Source: Hydrogenobacter sp. (GTDB lineage Bacteria; Aquificota; Aquificia; Aquificales; Aquificaceae). Taken from it: a stretch of 59,733 bases of DNA. Position 1 is the first letter of the stretch. Each line of letters starts with the position of its first letter. The stretch is from the NCBI GenBank assembly GCA_041287335.1, contig JBEULM010000022.1:1-59733 (forward strand), given 5' to 3'. The notes below the pieces were generated by a model. That model did not search any database. It saw only the letters and a list, made by a program, of their open reading frames with translations, and had not been told where the DNA came from. The position numbers were made by a program, and so were the translations under genes. This document shows, piece after piece, positions 15,744 to 24,837 of the stretch.

Positions 15744-16991
15744 TCACTCCCCTTTGAATATGTAAGCGTAATCCTCCCTTTCCCTTATCACCCTGTAAGT
15801 TCCCTTTTCTACAAGTACTTCACAGGATCTGGGTCTTGCATTGTAATGGGATGACATAGCAAAGCCATAAGCTCCTGCAGAAAGCACTGCCAAGTAATCT
15901 CCTCTCTCCACCTTTTGTATCTCCCTGTCTAAAGCCAGAAAGTCCCCCGTTTCGCATACGGGACCTACCACATCCGTCTTTATGTAAGGAGCGTTCTTCT
16001 TTAGTACAGGCAGTATATGATGATATGCGTCGTACATAGCGGGTCGCACAAGGTCATTCATTCCAGCATCAACTATTACAAAGTGTTTGTGTCTCTTGTC
16101 TTTGAGAAACTGAACGCTTGTAAGAAGGATGCCTGCATTTCCCACAATGGATCTCCCAGGTTCCAGGATGAGCTTAGCCTGTACATCTCTAAGTACAGGA
16201 AGGATCGCATCTGCGAGATCTTGTGGTTCAGGACTTGATTGTTCAGGTTTGTACTTTATGCCAAGCCCTCCTCCTATATCCAGATACTTTATCTCAAAGC
16301 CAGACTTAATAAGCTGAATATAGAGATCAACCACCTTCTCTACAGCCTCTATGTATGGGGAAACATCAAGTATCTGAGATCCTATATGACAGTGTATGCC
16401 TACAATTTCAAGGTTTTTCAGCTTTCTTGCGTACTCGTATTCATCCTTCGCGTGCTTTATATCTATACCAAACTTGCTCTTTTTCATACCTGTAGATATA
16501 TATGGATGTGTTTTGGGATCTACATCAGGATTTACCCTTATGGCTATTCTGATCTTTTTTCCAAGATCCTTTGCAAGATCGTTTAGGACTTCAAGTTCCA
16601 TTCTGGACTCTACATTAAACATAAGTATATCTGACCTTATAGCGTACTCAAGTTCTTTGATGGTTTTGCCTACACCTGCGTAAACTATCTTATTTGGATC
16701 CACTCCCGCAAGCAGTGAAGCGTAAAGTTCACCTCCCGATACTATGTCCGCGCCTGCTCCTTCTTCCTTTGTAATCTTTATGATCTTTGGGTTGAAGTTG
16801 GCTTTCACTGCATAACACACAAGAGCATCAGGAAAAGCCTTTCTGTATGCTCTGATCCTGTCCCTTATGTAAGAAGCGCTGTAAACGTAAAGGGGTGTAC
16901 CAAACTCCTCCGCAAGGGCTTTTAAAGAGATGCCTTCAAGAAAAAGCTCTCCTTCCACGTATTCAAGATAAGGGTTGTACTCGTGAAGCAT
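15744..16991 (-). CDS. lysA: Diaminopimelate decarboxylase
   Basis: LysA makes lysine from meso-diaminopimelate. The 415-residue PLP enzyme shows the lysine motif VCYAVKANFNP, HCHIGSQI, YLDIGGGLGIKY, the phosphate-binding EPGRSIVGNAG, GPVCETGDFLA with the catalytic cysteine, and GAYGFAMSSHYNARPR, which is characteristic of LysA. It stands alone in the lysine pathway here. Its TATAAT box lies 6 bases before the ATG and is shared, as a palindrome, with the divergent lytic transglycosylase gene. Confidence 0.96.
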   Translation of the reverse strand: MLHEYNPYLEYVEGELFLEGISLKALAEEFGTPLYVYSASYIRDRIRAYRKAFPDALVCYAVKANFNPKIIKITKEEGAGADIVSGGELYASLLAGVDPNKIVYAGVGKTIKELEYAIRSDILMFNVESRMELEVLNDLAKDLGKKIRIAIRVNPDVDPKTHPYISTGMKKSKFGIDIKHAKDEYEYARKLKNLEIVGIHCHIGSQILDVSPYIEAVEKVVDLYIQLIKSGFEIKYLDIGGGLGIKYKPEQSSPEPQDLADAILPVLRDVQAKLILEPGRSIVGNAGILLTSVQFLKDKRHKHFVIVDAGMNDLVRPAMYDAYHHILPVLKKNAPYIKTDVVGPVCETGDFLALDREIQKVERGDYLAVLSAGAYGFAMSSHYNARPRSCEVLVEKGTYRVIREREDYAYIFKGE

Positions 16992-16993
16992 TT

Positions 16994-17003
16994 TATAATT
17001 ATA
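16994..17003. promoter_or_regulatory. Palindromic -10 box between lysA and the transglycosylase gene
   Basis: TATAATTATA is a perfect 10-base palindrome that provides a TATAAT on each strand. On the minus strand it ends 6 bases before the lysA ATG. On the plus strand it lies 13 bases before the ATG at 17013. The gap between these two start codons is only 21 bases. Confidence 0.5.
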
Positions 17004-17012
17004 ACCCGAAGG

Positions 17013-17432
17013 ATGATTATTTTAATATTGCTTATGTTAGCGAATCTCGGTTATGCCTTTTATGAATGCTTTTTTGATGCAGGAAAAAGATACAACGTAG
17101 ATCCTTATCTTCTTGCCTCAATAGCCAAAGTGGAAAGCGATTTTAATCCTTATGCTGTCAATAGAAACAGGAACGGAACTTTTGACTTTGGCATCATGCA
17201 GATAAACTCCTACTGGGTATACTACTACGGTATACCTATGAACTGGATAAAAAACCCGTGCTACAACATACACTTTGGTGCTATGGTTCTGAGAAAGTGT
17301 ATGGATACATACGAGAGGGATCTTAAGCTTGCTATAGACTGCTATAACAGAGGCTCAAGAGCCACAGGAAACAGCGATTACGTAATAAAAGTTTACAAAA
17401 GTTACAGCAGGATAAAGGCTATAGTAAGATAA
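17013..17432 (+). CDS. Lytic transglycosylase, SLT family (IagB-like)
   Basis: A small exported SLT-domain enzyme of 139 residues that should cleave peptidoglycan glycan strands. The N-terminus (MIILILLMLANLGYAF) is a signal sequence. The catalytic glutamate is in SIAKVESDFNP, followed by the family blocks GIMQINSYW and LAIDCYNRGS. The four cysteines could form disulfides in the periplasm. Small transglycosylases of this type often serve pilus or secretion machines. An in-frame GTG at 16983 would add ten residues with two arginines and would overlap the lysA start; I chose the ATG because the TATAATTATA box lies between them. Confidence 0.87.
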   Translation: MIILILLMLANLGYAFYECFFDAGKRYNVDPYLLASIAKVESDFNPYAVNRNRNGTFDFGIMQINSYWVYYYGIPMNWIKNPCYNIHFGAMVLRKCMDTYERDLKLAIDCYNRGSRATGNSDYVIKVYKSYSRIKAIVR

Positions 17433-17499
17433 AATTTCTCACAAAGTTATAAACTTTGAACCCTTATGGCAAAAGCTTGACAAAGTAAGATATATTGGC

Positions 17500-17528
17500 T
17501 TGAAGGTCCTTTGAGGCATTATTAAAAT
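17500..17528 (+). promoter_or_regulatory. Promoter of dnaE (leaderless type)
   Basis: TTGAAG, 17-base spacer, TAAAAT, then 7 bases to the dnaE ATG at 17536. There is no Shine-Dalgarno sequence, so transcription probably starts at or near the start codon. Confidence 0.55.
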
Positions 17529-17535
17529 TCCAAAC

Positions 17536-20500
17536 ATGGGTGATTTTGTGCATCTGCACCTCCATACCCAGTACTCTTTACTGGATGGAGCTATAAAAGT
17601 AAAGGATCTGGCGCTTAAAGCTAGGGAGTTGGGATACAGAGCAGTTGCCATAACGGATCATGGAAACCTTTTCGGTATTTTAGACTTTTACAAAAGTATG
17701 AAAAAAGAAGGGATTAAGCCCATCATAGGTATGGAAGCTTACTTCACAACGGGATCGCGTCACGACAGAAAGGGAAAAGGATCTGAGGACAACATAACAG
17801 ACAGATATAATCACCATCTCATTCTCATAGCTATGAACGATCGTGGACTTAAGAACCTCATGGAACTCTCAAGTATATCTTATAAAGAAGGTTTTTACTA
17901 TAAGCCGAGAATAGATTACGAGGTTTTGAGTAATTATTGTGATGGACTTATAGCTATAACGGCGTGTCTCAAAGGTGTACCTACCTATTATGCCTCAATG
18001 GGTGATGAAGAAAAAGCGTCTGAGTGGGTCAAAAAATTCAAAGATATATTCGGAGAAAATCTCTACCTTGAGATCCAATCCAACTCACTGCCAGAGCAAG
18101 AGGTAGCCAACAGAGTACTTATAAAAATAGCAAAACGTCTAAACGTTAAACTCGTAGCCACAAATGATTCTCACTACCTAAATCCAGATGACAGACTGGC
18201 TCACCAGGTACTCATGGCTATACAGATGAAGAGAACGCTCATGGAGATACAACAAGGAAATGGTATAAAGTGTGCTAACGAAGGTCTGCATTTTGCAACT
18301 CCTCAGGAGGTATGGAAAAAGTTTGATGGTAAGTTTGATGGTTGGGAAGAAGCGCTTTTGAACACACTTGAAGTATCTGAAAAGACTCAAGATAGCTTTG
18401 AGCTTTTAGAAAATAGAGGATACCTATTCCCAAAGTATGAAACTGGAGACAAAACTACCGGTGAATTTCTGAAGGATCTTGCTATAAAGGGTTTAAGACA
18501 GAGAATCTCTCAAGGGCTTGCTAAAGACACAAAGGAATACTGGGATAGACTTGAGTACGAGATTGAGACAGTCTCAGGAATGGGTTTTGAAGGTTATTTC
18601 CTAATAGTTCAGGATTTTATAAACTGGGCAAAGTCCCAGAACATACCGGTGGGACCGGGAAGAGGATCAGCGGCAGGTTCCCTGCTTGCCTTTGCCTTAG
18701 GTATAACCGACGTTGATCCCATAAAGCACGGGCTTCTATTTGAGAGGTTTTTAAATCCTGAAAGGATATCTATGCCGGATATAGATGTAGATTTTTGCAT
18801 GGAGAACCGCGACAGAGTGATAGAGTATGTGAAAGGGAAGTACGGTGAGGAAAATGTAGCTCAGATCATTACCTACAACGTCATGAAGGCAAAGCAAACA
18901 CTCAGGGATGTGGCGAGGGCTTTGGGGATACCTTACCAGACTGCCGATACCTTAGCAAAGCTAATACCACAAGGTGATGTACAAGGTACATGGCTCTCCC
19001 TTGAGGAGATGTATTCTGTACCTTTAAAAGAACTTCTGGACAAATATGGACATCACAGAAGGGATATAGAGGACAACGTAAGTAAGTTCAGAAGGATGTG
19101 TCAGGAAAATCCGGATATAAAGGCGCTTGTGGAGATAGCTTTAAAACTGGAGGGACTCACAAGGCATACATCTCTGCACGCTGCAGGAGTCGTTATTTCA
19201 CCAGTAGCCCTTCGCGAACGCATACCTCTCTATTACGATAAGGAGAAAGTGCTTGCAACCCAGTTTGATATGGTGAACTTGGAAGAGTTGGGGCTCATAA
19301 AGATGGACTTTTTGGGTCTTAAGACCCTGACTGAGCTAAAGAAAATGAGACAGCTCGTAGAAGAAAGGCATAAAATCAGCATAAACTATCTCAATTTACC
19401 TCTTGATGATCCTTCTGTTTACGAGCTTCTCAGGAAAGGAAACACTACGGGAGTCTTTCAACTTGAAAGCGTAGGTATGAAAAACCTTCTCAAAAGACTA
19501 GAGCCTGATAACTTTGACGACATAGTGGCGGTTCTCGCACTTTACAGACCCGGACCTCTAAAAAGCGGTCTCGTAGATAGTTACATAAACAGAAAGCACG
19601 GAAGAGAACCCGTAGATTACGTATTCCCAGAACTTGAGCCGGTTTTGAAGGATACCTACGGTATCATAGTTTATCAAGAGCAGGTTATGAAAATATCTCA
19701 GATACTTTGTGGATTCACTCCAGGTGAAGCTGACACCCTCCGAAAAGCCATAGGTAAGAAGAAGAAGGAAGTTATGCAGGAGATGAAGGAAAAGTTCATA
19801 AAGGGAGCTATTGAGAGGGGTTACACAGAAGAAAAGATAGTTAAGCTATGGAACGATATAGAAGAGTTCGCAAGCTATTCTTTTAACAAATCTCACTCTG
19901 TTGCGTACGGCTATATATCCTATTGGACAGCATACATGAAGACTCATTATCCTGAAGAATTTTTTGCTGTTAAATTATCTACGGAAAAAAGTGACAAGAA
20001 GTTTATAAACCTGGTGAAGGATGCGAAAAGTCTTGGTTTTAACATACTCCAGCCGGACATAAATGAGAGCCACGTGGACTTTTCCATAACTCCAGAGGGA
20101 CACATAAGATTTGGACTCGCCAGAATAAAGGGTGTTGGGGAAGATACAGCGAGATCAATAGTGGATGCAAGAAGAGGAAAGTGGAAAGGTGTGACAGACT
20201 TTTGGAAAAGCGTAGACCAAAGAAAGGTAAATAAGAGGGTGCTTGAGGCTCTTATAAAAGCTGGAGCTTTTGATTACACGGGAGAGAGTAGAGAAAAGCT
20301 TCTCTCCACAGTTGACCGGATATCAAAAGGCAGTATTTTACCTTCAGGTGATCTTTTCGGTACGAAAGAGTTTCATAAAGATGAAGCGGGAGACTCTCTC
20401 AAATACGAAAAAGAGGTTCTCGGCATATACATCTCCAAACATCCCATAGATCCAGTTGAGGAACTTCTTACCGGAAAAGTCAGATGGCTTGAGGAACTGG

Positions 20501-21012
20501 ATGAGTTAGAGGAAGGTAGTTACAACTTTGCCGGTGTTGTAACCGAACTAAAAGTTAAAAAAACTAAAAATGGCACTTATATGGCAACTTTTAATCTTAT
20601 TGATAAAACGGGTATAGCGCAAGCTGTAGCCTTTCCGGACGTTTATGAAAACTGTAAAGATCTTATAAAGGAAGACGCTCTTTTGGTTTTGAGATGTGAT
20701 GTTGAGTATGACGAAATACTTGAGGAAACCAAGATTATCGTTAAAGAGGCATACAAGCCAGAAGATTTCATAAAAGGAGAGAGTATGAATATCACCCTCG
20801 TATTTACAAAGGAGCTTTCGGATGATGAACTTTTAAAGCTTAAAAAATGCCTTATGGAGAGTATAAATGATCTTGAGGGTAGAGAGGTAATACTTGATCT
20901 GCGAATAAACGGTTATAGAACGGTACTTCAAGCCGATCCCCAGATAAAGTTAATTCCCAATGCAAAGCTAATAGAGGATCTAAAGAGATTCGGTGTCAAG
21001 CTGGTAGTTTAA
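17536..21012 (+). CDS. dnaE: DNA polymerase III alpha subunit
   Basis: The replicative polymerase catalytic subunit, 1158 residues, of the DnaE1 length class. The N-terminal PHP domain starts FVHLHLHTQYSLLDGA and keeps ITDHGNLFG and NDSHYL. The polymerase palm has GPGRGSAAGSLLAF and the catalytic PDIDVDF near residue 417, followed by the fingers (ETLRKAIGKKK-like segment DTLRKAIGKKKKE), a helix-hairpin-helix region (RIKGVGEDTARSI) and an OB-fold near residue 985 (YNFAGVVTELKVKKTKNG). The beta-clamp binding and C-terminal domains follow. The last 33 bases overlap the DUF309 gene. Confidence 0.97.
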   Translation: MGDFVHLHLHTQYSLLDGAIKVKDLALKARELGYRAVAITDHGNLFGILDFYKSMKKEGIKPIIGMEAYFTTGSRHDRKGKGSEDNITDRYNHHLILIAMNDRGLKNLMELSSISYKEGFYYKPRIDYEVLSNYCDGLIAITACLKGVPTYYASMGDEEKASEWVKKFKDIFGENLYLEIQSNSLPEQEVANRVLIKIAKRLNVKLVATNDSHYLNPDDRLAHQVLMAIQMKRTLMEIQQGNGIKCANEGLHFATPQEVWKKFDGKFDGWEEALLNTLEVSEKTQDSFELLENRGYLFPKYETGDKTTGEFLKDLAIKGLRQRISQGLAKDTKEYWDRLEYEIETVSGMGFEGYFLIVQDFINWAKSQNIPVGPGRGSAAGSLLAFALGITDVDPIKHGLLFERFLNPERISMPDIDVDFCMENRDRVIEYVKGKYGEENVAQIITYNVMKAKQTLRDVARALGIPYQTADTLAKLIPQGDVQGTWLSLEEMYSVPLKELLDKYGHHRRDIEDNVSKFRRMCQENPDIKALVEIALKLEGLTRHTSLHAAGVVISPVALRERIPLYYDKEKVLATQFDMVNLEELGLIKMDFLGLKTLTELKKMRQLVEERHKISINYLNLPLDDPSVYELLRKGNTTGVFQLESVGMKNLLKRLEPDNFDDIVAVLALYRPGPLKSGLVDSYINRKHGREPVDYVFPELEPVLKDTYGIIVYQEQVMKISQILCGFTPGEADTLRKAIGKKKKEVMQEMKEKFIKGAIERGYTEEKIVKLWNDIEEFASYSFNKSHSVAYGYISYWTAYMKTHYPEEFFAVKLSTEKSDKKFINLVKDAKSLGFNILQPDINESHVDFSITPEGHIRFGLARIKGVGEDTARSIVDARRGKWKGVTDFWKSVDQRKVNKRVLEALIKAGAFDYTGESREKLLSTVDRISKGSILPSGDLFGTKEFHKDEAGDSLKYEKEVLGIYISKHPIDPVEELLTGKVRWLEELDELEEGSYNFAGVVTELKVKKTKNGTYMATFNLIDKTGIAQAVAFPDVYENCKDLIKEDALLVLRCDVEYDEILEETKIIVKEAYKPEDFIKGESMNITLVFTKELSDDELLKLKKCLMESINDLEGREVILDLRINGYRTVLQADPQIKLIPNAKLIEDLKRFGVKLVV

Positions 21013-21363
21013 CATAAGGTTCGGGAGAGTCTTTATCTCTTCCCCACTCTCTAAGCACTCTATGGAGGAATTCACGAAAGAGAGCATGTAAGCTATATTC
21101 ACGTATCTGAAAGATCCTGAGCAACCTCCGAGCTGTTCTTTGACTTTTCTCAAAACTCTCAGCGCGCTATCCCTTCTTCCACAGGTGTAGTGGTGGTATG
21201 CTATAGCAAGCCTTATAAGTCCCTGATAGCAATTTCTTGCAAACTTATCTTCCTTAGGGAAAAGCCTCCATATGTCTTCAAGAACTTCGTGAGCTTCATA
21301 AAACTTCCCTTCATCCCAAAACTTCTTGGTTATAAGGAGCATATCTTCTTCTACACTCATCAC
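20980..21363 (-). CDS. DUF309 family protein
   Basis: A 127-residue all-helical protein with the DUF309 core: KFWDEGKFYEAHEVLEDIWR followed by RNCYQGLIRLAIAYHHYTCGRRDSALRVLRKV. The family has no firmly established function. It is the last gene of the long minus-strand unit that begins with the sHdr genes; its start overlaps the FUN14 gene by 4 bases and its 3' end overlaps dnaE by 33 bases. Its connection to sulfur oxidation is likely positional only. Confidence 0.88.
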   Translation of the reverse strand: MMSVEEDMLLITKKFWDEGKFYEAHEVLEDIWRLFPKEDKFARNCYQGLIRLAIAYHHYTCGRRDSALRVLRKVKEQLGGCSGSFRYVNIAYMLSFVNSSIECLESGEEIKTLPNLMLNYQLDTESL

Positions 21364-21650
21364 ATTTTAAATCCTAGATAAAAACCGCCTAAAAAAGCAC
21401 TTGAGAAAGCTACCTGCCTTACGATTCCGTGAATAAAACTGCCGAAGCTCTCAAACATGCCTTTAAATACGTCCAGAAAGGCAAACCAATGTATATCTAT
21501 AACTCCCTTGCTTTTTAACCAAAGTAGAGAAAGCACATAAAGACCCAAAAGCATAAGAAATATGTTAAGTACTCTCCTTACCGCAAAGCCTATAACAAAG
21601 CCGGCAAATCCTCCATAACCTAAATCAGCCACTAAACTTTCTGCATTCAT
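21360..21650 (-). CDS. FUN14-family membrane protein
   Basis: A 96-residue membrane protein with the FUN14 pattern: a glycine-rich first segment (GYGGFAGFVIGFAVRR), a hydrophobic helix (VLNIFLMLLGLYVLSLLWL) and a final glycine-rich helix (VAFSSAFLGGFYLGFKM). Bacterial members have no clear role. It overlaps lipS2 and the DUF309 gene by 4 bases each, so translation is coupled along this stretch. Confidence 0.85.
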   Translation of the reverse strand: MNAESLVADLGYGGFAGFVIGFAVRRVLNIFLMLLGLYVLSLLWLKSKGVIDIHWFAFLDVFKGMFESFGSFIHGIVRQVAFSSAFLGGFYLGFKM

Positions 21651-22762
21651 TGGTATCTAAAAACGCTCGGATTTAGTATATCTGGGTAATTGGTAAGCAT
21701 TTCGTAATCAAAAAGCTGTTTCCTTATCCTTTGAAGATCACTCCTTTCAGGCTTGAAGGGATAACTCTTTATATCGGTAACTGAACTATCACCGAAGGGT
21801 CTGTTACAAGCAACTTCCGTTGTCTTTCCTCTGCATCCTGAGGTCATAAAGGGTCTTCCACTCCAAAAGAGTTCTTCAAAGGTGTCATTGTCTATACCAA
21901 AGTCTATGACTTGACCCTTCTCGTTGAACTTCATGTCCTCATAGCGGGCGATCTGGTTGTCTATAAGATACCTTGCAAACTGGACTCTCCTGTATTGGGG
22001 TGCGGGGCAGGGCTTTTCCTTTTCCATCATAGAACCTTCCTCGGGCCAAAAGGAGAAAAGATGCGTTCTTGCTCCAAGGTCTCTAACCTTCTGTATAGTT
22101 TCTATCATTTCTTGCTCCGTCTCTCCAAGACCTACCACCAAATGACAACCCGCATATCCATCACCCATTACCTTACAAGCCCACTCAAGCACCTTCCAAA
22201 AAGTTTCCCACCTATGAGGGCTGTTCATGGGTCTTCCACGCAGTTTTTCAAAAACCTCCGGTGTAGCACAGTCTATAGCAATGGTAACCGTGTCTGCACC
22301 CAGCTTTTTGTAGTCCTCCATGTCTTCATAGGTAGTGCCGGTGGCATTTATAAGCAAAGAGACAAATATCTGGTCTCCAAGATCAGAAAGAACCCTTTTT
22401 AACACATACTTTGTGTCTCTTATTGCTCTTGGGTGGGTTATCTGAGCTATACAGAGCCTTTCCACATGCCCTACCTTCTTCGCCCTTCCTATGATTTCAT
22501 CCAACTTTACTGTAGGCCACTCAACCCTTATGAAGTTCTTTTTTGAGTATTCCATGTCCCTTGCCTTTTGAAGACCACAGTAAGCACACGTAGCATGACA
22601 TCCAGATGGGTAAGTAAGAAGCGTATTTATACAGCTAAGGCGTGTATTTCTATAAAATTGCCCAGGTACTATTCCCAGAGTCATGGCCGCTGCCATACTT
22701 ATTTGCAAATACTCAGGACTTTCTTTTTGTTCTGTCAAGTTTTCAAGCAAAATCTTATTCAT
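21647..22762 (-). CDS. lipS2: Radical SAM lipoate synthase subunit (LipS2-like)
   Basis: A 371-residue radical SAM protein. The cluster motif CHATCAYCG (CxxxCxxC) is near residue 55, and further downstream the protein keeps VVGLGETEQE and a cysteine-bearing C-terminal region (SGCRGKTTEVACNRP). The pairing with the other radical SAM gene (23370-24374) beside lipoate-binding proteins and sHdr genes matches the two-protein lipoate synthase LipS1/LipS2 known from archaea and sulfur oxidisers, which inserts both sulfurs into octanoyl groups. Which of the two is LipS1 and which LipS2 is my best guess. It overlaps rdgB by 4 bases. Confidence 0.75.
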   Translation of the reverse strand: MNKILLENLTEQKESPEYLQISMAAAMTLGIVPGQFYRNTRLSCINTLLTYPSGCHATCAYCGLQKARDMEYSKKNFIRVEWPTVKLDEIIGRAKKVGHVERLCIAQITHPRAIRDTKYVLKRVLSDLGDQIFVSLLINATGTTYEDMEDYKKLGADTVTIAIDCATPEVFEKLRGRPMNSPHRWETFWKVLEWACKVMGDGYAGCHLVVGLGETEQEMIETIQKVRDLGARTHLFSFWPEEGSMMEKEKPCPAPQYRRVQFARYLIDNQIARYEDMKFNEKGQVIDFGIDNDTFEELFWSGRPFMTSGCRGKTTEVACNRPFGDSSVTDIKSYPFKPERSDLQRIRKQLFDYEMLTNYPDILNPSVFRYQ

Positions 22763-23373
22763 GTTAGACCTCCATTTTTTATTATACTCATAAGATTTCT
22801 GACAGCCTTTCCTCTGTGGGATAATAAATCCTTCTCTTCAGGAGTTAGCTCAGCCATGCTTTTTTCTGAACCTTCTGGTTGAAAAATGGGATCGTAACCA
22901 AATCCTCCCGATCCTTTGGGTTCTGTCAGAATAACTCCATTGCATTCACCCTTTGACCAATATCCGCTATAGCCTAAGTTAAGTACCAAAAAGGCTACAA
23001 AAGTTGCTCTTCTATCTTTTACCTCCTTCATGAGTCTCAAAACTTTTCTTATATTCGCATCATCTTTCGTAGCGATTACCTCTTCCTTTCCCCCATACTC
23101 GTGAGAATAAAATCTGCTTGAGAAAATTCCAGGATATCCACCAAGAGCTGGTACCACAAGTCCCGAATCATCAGCAAGTGTAGGTTTGCGGTATCTTTCC
23201 CAATAAGCTTGTGCCTTCAAATAAGCATTCTCTAAAAAGCTGGAACTTCCCTCCTCAATTCGCAGATCCTCATCAGGTACTTCCGCATCAATACCGTAGA
23301 AACCCAAAAGCCTTTTCATCTCTTTCACTTTGCCGGCGTTCGTAGTAGCCAAAAGAACCTTCTTTAACTTCAT
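22759..23373 (-). CDS. rdgB: dITP/XTP pyrophosphatase (RdgB/HAM1 family)
   Basis: A 204-residue house-cleaning enzyme that hydrolyses non-canonical purine nucleoside triphosphates. Motifs are the N-terminal LLATTNAGKVKEM, TLADDSGLVVPALGGYPGIFSSRF, and the C-terminal GGFGYDPIFQPEGSEKSMAELTPEEK and SHRGKAV. I place the start at 23373, nine codons into the longest frame, because that ATG overlaps the lipS1 stop as ATGA. It lies between the two lipoate synthase genes and is coupled to both. Confidence 0.95.
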   Translation of the reverse strand: MKLKKVLLATTNAGKVKEMKRLLGFYGIDAEVPDEDLRIEEGSSSFLENAYLKAQAYWERYRKPTLADDSGLVVPALGGYPGIFSSRFYSHEYGGKEEVIATKDDANIRKVLRLMKEVKDRRATFVAFLVLNLGYSGYWSKGECNGVILTEPKGSGGFGYDPIFQPEGSEKSMAELTPEEKDLLSHRGKAVRNLMSIIKNGGLT

Positions 23374-24374
23374 TGAAACATGAATACTGTAGAGCAGCAA
23401 TTTTGAGAAATTACAGGTTTAAGTCCCATACTCCTTGCGTAGGAAAAAACCCCTTCCGCAGGGAAGGTTATACCGTTAACCCCCGCATAAAGCGCATATA
23501 TATCCAGCTTCACCCTGTCTTCACCAGCTGGACGTGCACATCCTATTACCACATGAGTTGTGGGTAGCTTCTTTCTTGCATAAAGAATCACCTTTGCGCT
23601 TTCTTCAGCTTTGGGAGGGGGGAGCAACTGAAACTTAGCCTTTCCGTAATAAGGCATTATTACGACAAGCACAAGGGCTGAAGGTTCAAAACCCGATATT
23701 ATGTCTATGGCTCTGTATTCGCCCAGTATCTTTCCGTAATGTAAACCTATGATGACGTGTGGAACCACGTTATGGTTGTGCTCTTTAAGATGTTTAAGAG
23801 ACATTTCGTAATCTTTTACACCTTTGTGTGGCATCTTATAGACTTCTGCTACCGTCCTGTCATCACCTATAATATCAAGAAGTACAGCGTCAACCCCCGC
23901 TTCCTTTAAACCTAAAGCGAGCCTTTGGTCTACTAAACCCACATGACATGTAACAAGCATACCAAGTTCTTCTTTGAGATACTTCATTGCCTTCAAATAA
24001 GGCAATAGTTCTACTACTCCATCTTTGTTTGATCCGCCCGAGATAAGAATACCATCTATACCCTTCTTTTTTAGCTCTTGTCCCACCTTCACAAGTTCCT
24101 CGGGAGTAGTTGCAGGTATCATATGCCACAGGATCTTGGATGCACAGTGATCGCACATAAGTTCACACTGCCTTCCCGTTATAGATACATCAACAAACTT
24201 AGGAGCCGAATCTACTTTAAAGTCATCAACTTCATAATGCTTAAAACCCGGGCTATGGAAGTAAATGGTATTTCCAAAATTCCTCTTTCTTATCTCAAAG
24301 CCTTCGTAAAGCTCCTCAAGGAGGGTGCCATCCAGTATAACACCCTCCCAAGAAGCACCGTCTATCAACCGCAC
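23370..24374 (-). CDS. lipS1: Radical SAM lipoate synthase subunit (LipS1-like)
   Basis: A 334-residue radical SAM protein with the cluster motif CELMCDHC (CxxxCxxC) near residue 69, after an N-terminal region FKHYEVDDFKV. Later blocks are GILISGGSNKDG, TCHVGLVD, AVLLDIIGD and HVIIGLHYG, giving a full TIM-barrel SAM domain. The C-terminal QNCCSTVFM has two adjacent cysteines. Its start overlaps the end of lbpA1 by 10 bases. With the partner gene at 21647-22762 it should build lipoyl groups on the LbpA proteins for sHdr. The LipS1/LipS2 naming of the pair is tentative, the assignment as a pair less so. Confidence 0.75.
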   Translation of the reverse strand: MRLIDGASWEGVILDGTLLEELYEGFEIRKRNFGNTIYFHSPGFKHYEVDDFKVDSAPKFVDVSITGRQCELMCDHCASKILWHMIPATTPEELVKVGQELKKKGIDGILISGGSNKDGVVELLPYLKAMKYLKEELGMLVTCHVGLVDQRLALGLKEAGVDAVLLDIIGDDRTVAEVYKMPHKGVKDYEMSLKHLKEHNHNVVPHVIIGLHYGKILGEYRAIDIISGFEPSALVLVVIMPYYGKAKFQLLPPPKAEESAKVILYARKKLPTTHVVIGCARPAGEDRVKLDIYALYAGVNGITFPAEGVFSYARSMGLKPVISQNCCSTVFMFQ

Positions 24375-24811
24375 TTTATACCCTTCTCGTTTATGACTTT
24401 AGTAAGCGCATCAACAGCTGACTGCCCTTTGAGTAACTGGTTTACTTCCTCAGGATTTGAAGGTTTAATCTTAGCTATCCATCCTGCACCGTAAGGATCA
24501 TCATTGACTAAAGCGGGATTTCCTTTCAGCGTTTCATTTATCTCTATTATTTCACCGCTCAGCGGAGAGGGGACAGGTCCTACCCATTTACCGCTCTCAA
24601 TTGTAGCCACGCTTTTGCGTCTTTCCACGCTTTTGCCTACCTTTTTGGGAGTGTAGGCAACCAACCTGCCTGCCATGGCTGTTGCCACAGAAGTCAGCCC
24701 TATGGTGAAGGTTCCATCACCGTTATCCTTCGCCCATGTGAAGGCATTCGCCTCCGGATCAACGTCATAAAGCAGCTCCTCGGGTATGTTACACCCATTA
24801 ACTAAAGCCAT
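24365..24811 (-). CDS. lbpA1: Lipoate-binding protein LbpA (GcvH-like), copy 1
   Basis: A 148-residue GcvH-like lipoyl carrier. The lipoylated lysine is expected in TIESGKWVGPV (near residue 78), flanked by GLTSVATAMAGRL and the downstream NDDPYGAGWIAKIKPS that is shared with glycine-cleavage H proteins. In sHdr organisms such proteins do not serve glycine cleavage but carry the sulfur intermediate for the sHdr complex. A second copy lies 0.7 kb upstream in the operon. A GGAGGTAAG-type ribosome-binding site precedes the start. Confidence 0.88.
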   Translation of the reverse strand: MALVNGCNIPEELLYDVDPEANAFTWAKDNGDGTFTIGLTSVATAMAGRLVAYTPKKVGKSVERRKSVATIESGKWVGPVPSPLSGEIIEINETLKGNPALVNDDPYGAGWIAKIKPSNPEEVNQLLKGQSAVDALTKVINEKGIKCG

Positions 24812-24837
24812 ATCACTTACCTCCCGTATATAAAATT

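Noticed and set aside
17477-17482. TTGACA as the -35 of dnaE
   Set aside because: No -10 box lies at a proper distance. TTGAAG at 17500 with TAAAAT at 17 bases fits better.
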